64,000 bases of DNA, from the NCBI GenBank assembly GCA_036382855.1, contig DASVPO010000024.1, forward strand, positions 372,001-436,000. Direction: 5' to 3'. Every line of letters begins with the position of its first letter. Position 1 is the stretch's first letter. The notes under the pieces are model-generated. The model searched no databases, had not been told where the DNA came from, and was given only the letters and a program-made list of their open reading frames with translations. This DNA is from DASVTR01 sp036382855 (GTDB lineage Bacteria > Acidobacteriota > Blastocatellia > Pyrinomonadales > Pyrinomonadaceae). A program made the position numbers and the translations under genes. This document shows, one piece after another, positions 54,136 through 63,909 of the stretch.

Positions 54136-56073
54136 ATGCGCCTGAAACTCACATCTGTGCAGGGCAGAATTCTGCTCGTCCTTGCGACACTGCTCATCAC
54201 TGCAAGCACGGCCTTCGCACAATCAACCGCTTTCACCTATCAGGGCCGGCTGACCGAACAGGGCGCGCCCGCCAGCGGCACCTACGACCTTAAGTTTAAA
54301 CTCTTCGACGAGGCAGAAGTGCAGCAGGGGCCGGATGTGGAGAAGGCCGACGTGCAGGTCACGAACGGCGTCTTCACAGTGCTACTAGACTTCGGCTCTG
54401 TGTTTGACGGCGGCCAACTCTTCCTTGAGATGGCTGTGCGTCCCGGCAGCGCCACGGGCGCTGACCCCTACACGACGCTCACACCACGGCAGGAACTTCA
54501 TTCGACGCCTTACGCCGTCACCTCCGCCAACTTCACAGGCAACCTCGGCGGCGACGTGACAGGCACGCAGGGTAACACGGTCGTCGCTTCGGTCGGCGGC
54601 CAGAGCGCGAGCACCATCGCCAGCACCACTGCGGCAGTCAGCACCGCAACCAACAGCAATACGCCGGACACTATCGTCAAGCGCGACGCTTCAGGCAATT
54701 TCAGCGCGGGCACTATCACCGCCAGCCTGAGCGGCAACGCCACGACCGCGACGACCGCAACAACAGCCTCAGGCGTGAGCCCGACGGCGGGCGATAGCGT
54801 CGTCACGGCCGTCAACGCCAGCAGTTCGTCAATCAATACCTCGCGCGTCAGCGGCGATGTCGAATTAGCACCGTCCGCGCAGCAGACGACGAGCACCACC
54901 AACCACCTCGTCAACCTTAAGCTCGTCGGCTCTCGGACGCTCGGCACGCCGGGGCAGGACGCGCTGCTCTCGCTCAGCGCGAGCGGGTCGTACCCCGACA
55001 ACCAGACCTACGACAAGGAGCGCTTCCGCATAGACAACGACGGCTCGATTCTGTCCGTCGGCGAATACAACAGCGGTTGCTGCGGCGGCGTTCCGGCGGA
55101 GGGCGCGGGCACGCGCTTCATGTGGTTCGGCGGCAAGGCCGCCATCCGCGCCGGTCAAGTCAACGGAACACAGTGGGACGACGCCAACATCGGCCTCTAC
55201 TCGACCGCCTTTGGTGAGAACGTCCGCGCGCTGGGCGACAACGCAGTTGCGATAGGCAAGGATTCCGTCGCGGCAGGCTCGCGCACCGTCGCCATCGGCG
55301 AGAGGAATACGGCAACCGGCTACGCCTCTATCGCGCTCGGTTACGGCGCGTCCACCTCGACCTCAGCCGGGTCGCCGCGCAACGGCACGTTCGTCTTCTC
55401 CGACTTCTCAAATAGTGCCTGCGACTTCAACAACATTAGCAACGACTGCCGCTTCCACCCCTCGGTCACGAACTCCTTCAACGTGCGCGCCGTCAACGGC
55501 TCCTTCTTCTACACGAGCCTGAACCTCTCCACCAGCTTCATCTTCAACAGCACGACCGCGACCATGACCCTCGCCAACAGCAAGCTCTCTATGAAGAGCG
55601 ACGGCTCTACAGAACTGACCTCAAACTCCGGCGGCACATCCGGCGTCTCGCTCGCAGCAGGCAGCGGCACTTGGTCGTCGCTCTCCGACCGCAACATGAA
55701 GGCCAATTTCTCGGCCGTCAACCCGCGCGAAATCCTGCGCGGAGTTCTACGCCTGCCGATTTCGACATGGAACTACAAGACGCAGAACACTTCCATCCGT
55801 CACATCGGCCCGATGGCGCAGGACTTCTTCTCGACCTTCAAAGTCGGTGAAGGCGACAGAACAATCGCAAACATTGACCCGGACGGCGTGGCGCTGGCCG
55901 CCATACAGGGCTTGAATGAAGAGATTAAAGACCGCGACGTGAAAATCGAAGAACAGCAACGGCAGTTAGACAAGCTTCAGCAGCAGGTCAAAGAGCAACA
56001 GTCGTTGATGGATGGCTTGCGCAAGCTCGTCTGCCAGCAAAACCCGCAGGCCGACGTTTGCAAAGCCAAGTGA
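54136..56073 (+). CDS. secreted trimeric-fibre-like protein with S74 endosialidase-chaperone C-terminus
   Basis: 645 residues; TAAGGAG precedes the ATG. Signal peptide MRLKLTSVQGRILLVLATLL, cleavage near AFAQ (about 29). A beta-sandwich (about 30-125: FTYQGRLTEQGAPASGTYDL) is followed by serine/threonine-rich linkers, then a YadA-head-type segment near 360-410 (RALGDNAVAIGKDSVAAGSR, ERNTATGYASIALGYGAS). The end is a peptidase S74 intramolecular chaperone: SLSDRNMKANF near 516 (Ser of the cleavage site) and HIGPMAQDFFSTF near 557. A coiled coil (VKIEEQQRQLDKLQQQVKEQ) and CQQNPQADVC tail follow. S74 domains trimerise and cleave themselves off. It is phage-tail-like in design, but a signal peptide shows it is a cellular surface fibre. 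Confidence 0.9.
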   Translation: MRLKLTSVQGRILLVLATLLITASTAFAQSTAFTYQGRLTEQGAPASGTYDLKFKLFDEAEVQQGPDVEKADVQVTNGVFTVLLDFGSVFDGGQLFLEMAVRPGSATGADPYTTLTPRQELHSTPYAVTSANFTGNLGGDVTGTQGNTVVASVGGQSASTIASTTAAVSTATNSNTPDTIVKRDASGNFSAGTITASLSGNATTATTATTASGVSPTAGDSVVTAVNASSSSINTSRVSGDVELAPSAQQTTSTTNHLVNLKLVGSRTLGTPGQDALLSLSASGSYPDNQTYDKERFRIDNDGSILSVGEYNSGCCGGVPAEGAGTRFMWFGGKAAIRAGQVNGTQWDDANIGLYSTAFGENVRALGDNAVAIGKDSVAAGSRTVAIGERNTATGYASIALGYGASTSTSAGSPRNGTFVFSDFSNSACDFNNISNDCRFHPSVTNSFNVRAVNGSFFYTSLNLSTSFIFNSTTATMTLANSKLSMKSDGSTELTSNSGGTSGVSLAAGSGTWSSLSDRNMKANFSAVNPREILRGVLRLPISTWNYKTQNTSIRHIGPMAQDFFSTFKVGEGDRTIANIDPDGVALAAIQGLNEEIKDRDVKIEEQQRQLDKLQQQVKEQQSLMDGLRKLVCQQNPQADVCKAK

Positions 56074-56096
56074 CACTTCAAAGAAGGGAAAGAGCC

Positions 56097-57206
56097 ATGT
56101 ACTTCTCACCGCGCAAGTGTCGCAAAGATTTCTGCATCCTGCTCATACTGCTCTGCCTGCTCTCCGTGAACGCTGCGGGGCAATCGGGCGGCGGCTATGA
56201 GGTCAAGAGTTCGGTTATCGCCGCTGGCGGCGCGACGAGCGCCGCAGGCAGCTACAGTATCAGCGGCACAATCGGGCAACCAATCGCAGGCGGGCCTCTC
56301 AACGGCGACTCACTCGTCGTCAAAGTCGGCTTCTGGCACACCATCGAGGCCACAGTCCTTCCGCAGTTCGACTTCGACGGGGACAAGCGCGCAGACATAG
56401 CCGTCTTCCGCCCATCGGACGGCAACTGGTACGTCATCAAAAGTTCCGACAGCTCGCTGGTTCAGGAGCAGTGGGGCGCTGTGGGCGACGTGCCTGTTCC
56501 AGCCGATTACGATGGCGATAAGAAAACAGACATCGCCGTCTGGCGCGGCTCAGACGGCAACTGGTACATCATTAAAAGCTCCGGCGGGCAGATGCTCTAT
56601 GGCTGGGGGGCCAGTAGTCTCGGAGACATTCCAGTCCCCGGCGACTACGATGGAGATGGGAAAGCGGACGCCGCCGTCTTCCGCGCACCTGAAGGCAACT
56701 GGTACATCAAGAGCAGCAGAGATGGCTCGGCCATTGTCAAAAAGTGGGGAATGGCTGGCGACCAGCTAGTGCCTGCGGATTACGATGGCGACGGCCGTAC
56801 AGACATCGCCATCTATCGCCCGTCCGAAAGCAACTGGTACATCGTCAACAGCTCTACGGGGGCTTTGACGCTCAAGCAGTGGGGACTCGGCACGGACAAA
56901 CCCGTTCCCGCAGACTACGACGCGGACGGCCGTGCAGACATCGCCGTCTGGCGTCCTGCGTCAGGCAACTGGTTAATCATCAATAGCTCTACCAACATGG
57001 TGACTGTCAAGGCTTGGGGAGCCGAAAGTCTGAACGACGTGCCCGTTCCCGGAGACTACGATGCGGACGGAAGAGCGGACATCGCCGTCTGGCGCGAAGC
57101 GGACGGCAACTGGTACATCATCCAGAGCGAGACTAACACCAGCCGCAGGGACAACCTCGGACTGCCCGCCGATAAACCCCTGCCATCAACACGCGTCCCG
57201 CAATAG
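56097..57206 (+). CDS. secreted FG-GAP/VCBS repeat protein
   Basis: 369 residues from ATG at 56097 (AAGAAGGGAAAG upstream; the frame overlaps the end of the S74 gene). Signal peptide CILLILLCLLSVNAAGQ. A beta-structured N-terminal domain (about 28-85: YEVKSSVIAAGGATSAAGSY, GTIGQPIAGGPLNGDSLVV) is followed by six FG-GAP units (DFDGDKRADIAVFR to DYDADGRADIAVWR), each with GNWYxI and WG spacing. The gene begins 23 bp after the S74 stop and is probably cotranscribed with it. The terminator at 57240 ends the unit. Confidence 0.88.
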   Translation: MYFSPRKCRKDFCILLILLCLLSVNAAGQSGGGYEVKSSVIAAGGATSAAGSYSISGTIGQPIAGGPLNGDSLVVKVGFWHTIEATVLPQFDFDGDKRADIAVFRPSDGNWYVIKSSDSSLVQEQWGAVGDVPVPADYDGDKKTDIAVWRGSDGNWYIIKSSGGQMLYGWGASSLGDIPVPGDYDGDGKADAAVFRAPEGNWYIKSSRDGSAIVKKWGMAGDQLVPADYDGDGRTDIAIYRPSESNWYIVNSSTGALTLKQWGLGTDKPVPADYDADGRADIAVWRPASGNWLIINSSTNMVTVKAWGAESLNDVPVPGDYDADGRADIAVWREADGNWYIIQSETNTSRRDNLGLPADKPLPSTRVPQ

Positions 57207-57239
57207 CAATTCTCAACGCTGGTCCAAGTTAAAAGTAGA

Positions 57240-57266
57240 AGCGGCGAGCCGGTAAGACTCGCCGCT
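57240..57266 (+). terminator. GC-rich hairpin terminator
   Basis: AGCGGCGAG pairs perfectly with CTCGCCGCT across CCGGTAAGA, followed by TTGCTCT. Similar to 37716-37751. Confidence 0.7.
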
Positions 57267-57351
57267 TTGCTCTGCATGAGTTGGGGATTTACATGGCTCA
57301 AACAGGCTTTATCAGCGATTCTATCTTACTGTGCTTTGCTTAATAAAGTGC

Positions 57352-57379
57352 TTGACAGATTAGCAGGTTGGTGTATTAT
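57352..57379 (+). promoter_or_regulatory. strong sigma-70 promoter giving a probably leaderless transcript
   Basis: TTGACA, 16-bp spacer and TATTAT. The expected start point falls at about 57386, which is the A of the ATG of the following gene; no Shine-Dalgarno is present there. Confidence 0.6.
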
Positions 57380-57385
57380 CGCGTC

Positions 57386-58003
57386 ATGGCTTCCATTCAC
57401 CAGCTTCGCCCGCGCTCGACCGATGAGCCGCCAGCGCTGCACGCGCGAGCGATGGATAATCTGCGCTTCATACGCGAGACGATGGAGCGCGCCTCTTCGT
57501 TTACGGCCGTTTCAGGTTGGGGCCAGATCGCTATCGGTGTGACGGCACTGGGCGCAACGCTGGTTTCCGCGCAGCAGGCGACCACTCAGGCATGGTTAAC
57601 GGTGTGGATCGTCGAGGCCGTGCTCTCGCTTCTGATTTCCATAGGGGCGATGATGCGCAAGGCAAACGCTGCGGAGACGCCTTTGCTGTCGGGGCCGGGC
57701 CGGAAAGTCGCTTTCAGTTTATCTCCGCCGCTGGTTGTGGGCGCGCTGTTGACAGTCGTACTTTATCGAGCGGGGCTGGCGGGCGTGATTCCGGGCGTCT
57801 GGCTGCTGCTGTATGGAACGGGTGTGGTGACGGGCGGAATGTTTTCGGTGGGGATTGTTCCCGTCATGGGCCTCTGTTTTATGTTCACGGGCGCGGTCGC
57901 GCTCTTCTGCCCACAAGGTTGGGGCAACTACTTTCTGGCCGCTGGCTTCGGCGGGCTGCACATTATTTTCGGAATCATCATCGCAAGGAGGCACGGTGGC
58001 TAA
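57386..58003 (+). CDS. integral membrane protein coupled to a winged-helix regulator
   Basis: 205 residues from ATG at 57386 (the ORF extends 18 bp to a TTG). A soluble N-terminus (residues 1-40, MDNLRFIRETMERASSFTAV) is followed by six hydrophobic segments. No domain name is assigned. It overlaps the next gene by 8 bp (GTG inside its stop region), so both are translated together. A membrane protein paired with a small DNA-binding protein suggests that it may sense envelope state and influence the regulator; this is inference. Promoter and ATG coincide (leaderless). Confidence 0.8.
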   Translation: MASIHQLRPRSTDEPPALHARAMDNLRFIRETMERASSFTAVSGWGQIAIGVTALGATLVSAQQATTQAWLTVWIVEAVLSLLISIGAMMRKANAAETPLLSGPGRKVAFSLSPPLVVGALLTVVLYRAGLAGVIPGVWLLLYGTGVVTGGMFSVGIVPVMGLCFMFTGAVALFCPQGWGNYFLAAGFGGLHIIFGIIIARRHGG

Positions 58004-58403
58004 ACAGAACGCACTCAAACAGGAAAGCCAGCGCAAGAGCCGTGCGCGTAGTAGTAATAGCGACGCGCCGTTGAACGTGCGCGAAGAGAAGCAGGCAGCA
58101 AAGCTAACGCCGACGGAGATTGACCGTCTCATTCACGAGCGGATGCGGCTCGGCATCGTCAGCGCTCTGGCCGTCAACGAGTCTCTGAGCTTTAACGAGT
58201 TGAAAAAATTGATGAGGACGACGGACGGGAACTTAAGTGTGCACGCGCGCAAGCTGGAGGAAGCGGAGTACATTACCTGCAACAAGTTTTTTGAGGGACG
58301 CATGCCCAAGACAGAGTATCGCCTGACGGCAGCGGGCCGCAGCGCGCTCGAACGCTACCTGAATCACATGGAGGCGCTGATTCAAACAATGCGCGCTACC
58401 TGA
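57996..58403 (+). CDS. winged-helix (HTH_34-type) transcription regulator
   Basis: 135 residues from a GTG at 57996 with AAGGAGG upstream. A basic tail (KQNALKQESQRKSRARSSNS) precedes a winged helix at about 45-125: IDRLIHERMRLGIVSALAVN, SFNELKKLMRTTDGNLSVHA as recognition helix, and KFFEGRMPKTEYRLTAAGRS as wing. Homologues with this compact fold are often coupled to membrane proteins in acidobacteria. It is translated from inside the upstream gene. It probably regulates its own operon or the DUF4173-like gene downstream. No operator is identified. Confidence 0.85.
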   Translation: MAKQNALKQESQRKSRARSSNSDAPLNVREEKQAAKLTPTEIDRLIHERMRLGIVSALAVNESLSFNELKKLMRTTDGNLSVHARKLEEAEYITCNKFFEGRMPKTEYRLTAAGRSALERYLNHMEALIQTMRAT

Positions 58404-58567
58404 TGCCGTGCTTTTTTTGCCCGCGGCCTTTGCATTGCAAAGAGCTTTTCAAATTCCGAACCGCGTTGAATCTTAAAAAGCGAACGCGTGGCTTCACCGG
58501 GCGTGTCATAGAACTTAAGGGGTCGGGGAAGATTAACAGTCAATTCAGACAGCGGGTGTTTTCAAAG

Positions 58568-60253
58568 ATGAACGAGAGAACAAAGCGAGGACTGGAAGTG
58601 CTGGAAGCAGCTTTGCTGCTCGGCATACTGGGCGACGCACTATTGCGCGCGACGCCTTGGGGCTTGAACATTACGCTGTGGATGAGCGCGCTTTTTCTGG
58701 CCGTGCTGGCGCTGCTCATGCGCGGGCGGCGCAAGGCGCTCGAAGGGGAAGGGCGCTGGCTCGCTTTGCCTTTAATCTTCTTCAGCCTCTCTTTCGCGTG
58801 GCGTGATTCGCTGACGCTGCGCACGCTGGACGTGTTGGCCCTGCTCGTCGCTCTCTCTCTGATTATGTTGCGTGCGCGCGGCGGTCGCATACGGCTGGCG
58901 GGCCTGACGGAGTATGTGTTGGGAGGCGTCGTCGCGGGCTTCAATGCGTTTTGCGGCGCTTTCATGCTGCTGTTTGGCGACATCAAGTGGAAGGAGATAA
59001 CGCGGCCGGGATGGTCGCGTCACGTGCTGGCGATTGTGCGCGGTCTGGCGATAGCCATTCCTTTAGTCTTCTTCTTCGGCGTACTGCTGGTGGCTGCCGA
59101 TGCTGTCTTCGAAGGCATCATTAACCAAACTCTACACCTAGACTTCGACACAATCTTTTCCCACGCCCTGCTCCTGACATTCCTGTCATGGCTCACAGCA
59201 GGATTCCTGCGCAGCGTCCTCCTTGGAGAAGATGTGCCGCGCAAGGCCACAGGGCAACTGGATATTGCCGCGATGACGGGTAACATTCCCGGCCCGCCGC
59301 TGTACAAGCGGCCGAACACGGAAGGGGAGGCGAACGCAGAGACAAAGCCGGAGACGACGAAGAAGCAGCAAGCGCCCGCCGGAGCGAGCAGCAACTATTC
59401 GCTCGGCATCGTCGAGATAGGCATCGTGGTTGGGCTTTTGAATCTGCTGTTCCTCGCGTTTGTCGTCATACAGGTACGCTATTTCTTCGGCGGCGCTGAC
59501 GTAGTGCGCTTCACTCAGGGCCTCACGTATGCGGACTACGCGCGGCGCGGTTTCTTCGAACTCGTCTGGGTGGCAGCGCTCGTGCTTCCGCTCCTGCTCA
59601 TGGCCCACTGGCTGCTGCGCAAAGACAATCCGGCACACGAGCGAATCTTTCGTCTGCTGGCGGGCATGCAGGTCGTGCTGCTGTTCGTCATAATGACTTC
59701 GGCCGTCGCTCGCATGCGTCTCTACCAGCAGACATACGGACTAACTGAACTGCGCCTCTACACGATGATCTTCATGGGCTGGCTGGCTCTCGTCTTCGTC
59801 TGGTTTGCGGCGACCGTGCTGCGCGGCCAGCGCGAACGCTTTGCTTGCGGCGCGTTGGTGACAGGCTTTCTGATAATCGGTGCGCTGCATGTGATGAACC
59901 CGGATGCGTTCATCGTGCGTGTTAACGTGGCGCAAATGCAGGCCGGGCGCGTTTTCGATGCGAGTTACAACGCCTCGCTCAGCGCAGACGCAGTGCCCGC
60001 GCTCCTTGAAGCGCTGCCCACTATGAATCAAAACGAGAGCAGCATTATTGCTAACAGGCTGCTCAACCGTCGCGCCTCGCTTCCTCAGGGAGACTGGCGA
60101 AGTTGGAACTGGTCGCGCAGCGAGGCCGCAAGCCTGCTACAAGATGAGTTTGGAGACTTGTGGCAAGCAGCCTGCCTCAATACAGGCAGGTTAACGCCGG
60201 ATGCTATCTGGCAATGCCACCGCACATTTCAACAAACAGGGTTTGCTGATTAA
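58568..60253 (+). CDS. DUF4173-like polytopic membrane protein
   Basis: 561 residues from MNERTKRGLEVLEAALL; an ATG at 58403 overlapping the previous stop (TGATG) would add 55 residues of unlikely composition. About ten transmembrane segments (from 10-30 to about 425), with RPGWSRHVLAIVRGLAIAIP and TQGLTYADYARRGFFELVWV as the DUF4173 family hallmarks. The middle (about 245-275, KPETTKKQQAPAGASSN) is a cytoplasmic or periplasmic linker. The last 120 residues are soluble and contain NRLLNRRASLPQGDWRSWNW. Function unknown; widely associated with small winged-helix regulators, as seen here. Confidence 0.82.
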   Translation: MNERTKRGLEVLEAALLLGILGDALLRATPWGLNITLWMSALFLAVLALLMRGRRKALEGEGRWLALPLIFFSLSFAWRDSLTLRTLDVLALLVALSLIMLRARGGRIRLAGLTEYVLGGVVAGFNAFCGAFMLLFGDIKWKEITRPGWSRHVLAIVRGLAIAIPLVFFFGVLLVAADAVFEGIINQTLHLDFDTIFSHALLLTFLSWLTAGFLRSVLLGEDVPRKATGQLDIAAMTGNIPGPPLYKRPNTEGEANAETKPETTKKQQAPAGASSNYSLGIVEIGIVVGLLNLLFLAFVVIQVRYFFGGADVVRFTQGLTYADYARRGFFELVWVAALVLPLLLMAHWLLRKDNPAHERIFRLLAGMQVVLLFVIMTSAVARMRLYQQTYGLTELRLYTMIFMGWLALVFVWFAATVLRGQRERFACGALVTGFLIIGALHVMNPDAFIVRVNVAQMQAGRVFDASYNASLSADAVPALLEALPTMNQNESSIIANRLLNRRASLPQGDWRSWNWSRSEAASLLQDEFGDLWQAACLNTGRLTPDAIWQCHRTFQQTGFAD

Positions 60254-60265
60254 TGTGCGCCCAAA

Positions 60266-60343
60266 TCGTAGGCGCGTGGCAAGCCTTCGAGCCGCTTTTC
60301 CTCAGCGGTCGAGTGCCCCTTAGCGCTTGCCACGCGCCTACGA
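60266..60343. repeat. large REP-like hairpin
   Basis: A perfect 19-bp inverted repeat (TCGTAGGCGCGTGGCAAGC and its complement) encloses 40 nt with a second, smaller stem (CGAGCCGCT...AGCGGTCG). It starts 12 bp after the DUF4173-like stop. It may be a terminator or a REP/MITE-like element. The rest of the gap to 60670 has no supported gene. Confidence 0.65.
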
Positions 60344-60670
60344 AATTCTCGTTCCGTATTTCTCCGCCGGAAACAGTTTCAAACGCTTCCCGTTGTTAAT
60401 AACAGGCACGACCGCTACGTTTTACTGTTGGCTGTCTGACTCGCGCGCATTGCTTCCCCGGAGCGGCCGCGAAAGCGAATGGGTCGTTAACATGCGGGCG
60501 GCAGCCAGCGTCTTTCAGGAAGGCGCGAGAGATGGCCCAACAAGCGAGAGCGCCCGTTTGCGGCCCGGCCGGTCAGGAGCGCATCTCTCTTGTGATGTGG
60601 CCCACGCTTTCCGGCGACCAAAATAATCAAACATATTTTCGGCGAGCATCGTACGGCCAAGGTGAACGAC

Positions 60671-61915
<1,245 letters not shown>

Positions 61916-61917
61916 GG

Positions 61918-63198
61918 ATGAGAAAAGTGGGTTTGCGGCTGCCGAAATTTTTTCCGAAAGAGACGCTGCTGATGGCGCTCGACAGCGTGCGTGCGCACAA
62001 GTTCAGGAGTTTCCTGACCGTGCTCGGCATCGTCATCGGCGTCACGACGGCGATTGCGATTGCTTCCATCCTGACGGGCCTCAGACAGAACATCGTCGCC
62101 ATCATCGAAGAGTACGGCACGAACAACATCTATGCTTTTCATCTCTCGACGGGGCCGCGCGTCGGCGAAGACCGCTCGGAGCGCAGCCGTAAGCCTCTGA
62201 CGGTTGCTGATGCGGCGGCCATACGCGAGCAGGCCACGGCGGTTGAGGACGTTGCGGTCGTCGCTCCCAACGTCGGCTACGGGGGCGGCCCATTCGACGA
62301 CAATATCACCTACAACGGAAAGAATTATCGCTGGGGCAACACGCAAGGCGTCACCAGTAACTACGCAGGCATTACAAACATCGTGCTGCACGAGGGCCGC
62401 TTTATCACGGATGCAGACGACCAGCAGCGACGCAACGCGATGGTCATCGGCATCAACGCCGCCGAGGCGCTCTTTCCTCACGAAAACAGCATCGTCGGCA
62501 CTGAGGTCAAGATGGGCGGCCACACGTTTGAGATTGTCGGCGTGCTGGAAAAACGCAAGGCAGGCTTCTTCGGTGAAAACGAGGAGGACAACGCAGTCTT
62601 TATTCCTTTGCGAACGGCGCAGAAGATTGCGCCCGCCAAAGGCTACCTGCTCTTCGTCATACGCGGGCGCACGGGACAATTGCAGGAAGCGCTCGCACAA
62701 TCCGAAGACATACTGCGTCGTCGTCGCCACGTAGGCTTCAACGAGCCGAGCAACTTCGACATTAAGACGGCCGATAAGTTTATCGAACAGTTTGACAGCA
62801 TCACGGCGATGGTCGGGCTGATAGCAATCGCGATTTCGAGTCTGGGCCTGCTGGTGGGCGGAATCGGTGTGATGAATATTATGCTCGTCAGTGTGACTGA
62901 ACGGACGAAAGAGATTGGTATTCGCAAGGCCATCGGCGCGCGGCGCAAAGACATCGTGAGGCAGTTTCTCTACGAAGCGATGACGCTCACGTTCCTCGGT
63001 GGAGTGTTGGGCGTCTTGTTCGCCGTCGGCATCAGCCAGCTTATCATGCTGCTTGTGCCCGCGCTCCCGGCCGCCATTCCCTTATGGGCCATCATCTCTG
63101 GATTGGTCGTCTCCATCAGCGTCGGCCTCATCTTCGGCGTTCTCCCTGCGCGCAAAGCCTCACGCCTCGACCCTATTGAATGTTTACGCTACGAGTGA
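61918..63198 (+). CDS. second MacB-type ABC transporter permease
   Basis: 426 residues. Architecture as in the gene before: first helix near 37-58 (KFRSFLTVLGIVIGVTTAI), periplasmic MacB_PCD domain (about 60-285, with ADAAAIREQATAVEDVAVVA), three C-terminal helices with GGIGVMNIMLVSVTERTKEI and KASRLDPIECLRYE. It is only 2 bp after the first permease stop and presumably forms a heterodimer with it, needing an ATPase from elsewhere. The two proteins differ in the periplasmic part, so they are not a recent duplication. Confidence 0.92.
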   Translation: MRKVGLRLPKFFPKETLLMALDSVRAHKFRSFLTVLGIVIGVTTAIAIASILTGLRQNIVAIIEEYGTNNIYAFHLSTGPRVGEDRSERSRKPLTVADAAAIREQATAVEDVAVVAPNVGYGGGPFDDNITYNGKNYRWGNTQGVTSNYAGITNIVLHEGRFITDADDQQRRNAMVIGINAAEALFPHENSIVGTEVKMGGHTFEIVGVLEKRKAGFFGENEEDNAVFIPLRTAQKIAPAKGYLLFVIRGRTGQLQEALAQSEDILRRRRHVGFNEPSNFDIKTADKFIEQFDSITAMVGLIAIAISSLGLLVGGIGVMNIMLVSVTERTKEIGIRKAIGARRKDIVRQFLYEAMTLTFLGGVLGVLFAVGISQLIMLLVPALPAAIPLWAIISGLVVSISVGLIFGVLPARKASRLDPIECLRYE

Positions 63199-63201
63199 AC
63201 A

Positions 63202-63284
63202 GCAGTTTTCAGTAGTCAGTCTTCAGTTTTCAGAAAAGGCAACTGGTCTTAACTGAAAACTGAGAACTCAAAACTGAAAACTGC
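63202..63284. repeat. nested inverted repeats between convergent genes
   Basis: GCAGTTTTCAGT (63202-63213) pairs with 63273-63284, and TCAGTTTTCAG (63223-63233) with 63253-63263. All four arms carry the same CAGTTTTCAG core. The 87-bp convergent gap would fold into one long hairpin and could serve as a bidirectional terminator. Confidence 0.65.
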
Positions 63285-63285
63285 C

Positions 63286-63909
63286 TCAGTGTTGTTCGAG
63301 GACTTCGTAGCCTTCGGTGGCGACGATGAGTAGGAGCGCGCCGCCGACCGTGTAGACAGGTGTGTGTGTGCTGCCGGCAAGCGCGCAATGGAAATCGCCA
63401 GCGCCGAGCGCCTGATCGTCTGCGTGAAAATCTCCTTCGATGATGTAACACTGCTCGATGCCTTGATGGCGATGCATGGGGATGCGCGTGCCCGGCTGCA
63501 TCCTGAAGAGTGACGTGACTGTCCTTGCCTTCGTGTCAACGAACAATTGCTTGGCGAGGATACCCTCGCCCACCTTCCGCCACTCGCCCTCTTCATTACG
63601 CAGCGTTAAAAATTGCGATGCTGTGCTCTGCGCCTCGCGAGAGTCCGAATGCTCCTGCTTCGTCTCTCCGGCCAGAAGCGCCGAAAGCTTCTCGCGCACG
63701 ATTGGCGACGGGGCTGCTTCAGGCGCAGCGAAGGCCAGAGCGCCGACCGTTTGTTCAAACTCACTGTAGATTGCTTCACATGCTTCGCAACCTTCTGCAA
63801 GGTGTTCTTCAAAAGCGCGTGCTTCATGCTGGCCGAGCGCGCCGAGCGCATAGAGAGCGGCGCGCTCCTCTTGCGTCTCTTTTTCAGCTACGCTGTGATA
63901 CTTCATCAT
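63286..63909 (-). CDS. ChrR-like anti-sigma factor with zinc finger and cupin
   Basis: 207 residues. The N-terminal anti-sigma part (about 1-85) has a zinc motif of HxxxCxxC type (HLAEGCEACEA near residues 36-46). The C-terminal cupin (about 115-205) has MHRHQGIEQCYIIEGDFHAD near 145 and GAGDFHCALAGSTHTPVYTV near 170, with conserved metal-binding His. ChrR-type proteins hold an ECF sigma factor inactive until oxidative or other stress. The start codon ATGA overlaps the stop of the upstream sigma gene by 4 bp, confirming the pair. Confidence 0.88.
   Translation of the reverse strand: MMKYHSVAEKETQEERAALYALGALGQHEARAFEEHLAEGCEACEAIYSEFEQTVGALAFAAPEAAPSPIVREKLSALLAGETKQEHSDSREAQSTASQFLTLRNEEGEWRKVGEGILAKQLFVDTKARTVTSLFRMQPGTRIPMHRHQGIEQCYIIEGDFHADDQALGAGDFHCALAGSTHTPVYTVGGALLLIVATEGYEVLEQH

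Noticed and set aside
60327..60626. Plus-strand frame of 99 aa before the MacB pair
   Set aside because: Starts inside the REP-like hairpin with TTG; composition unlike a protein.
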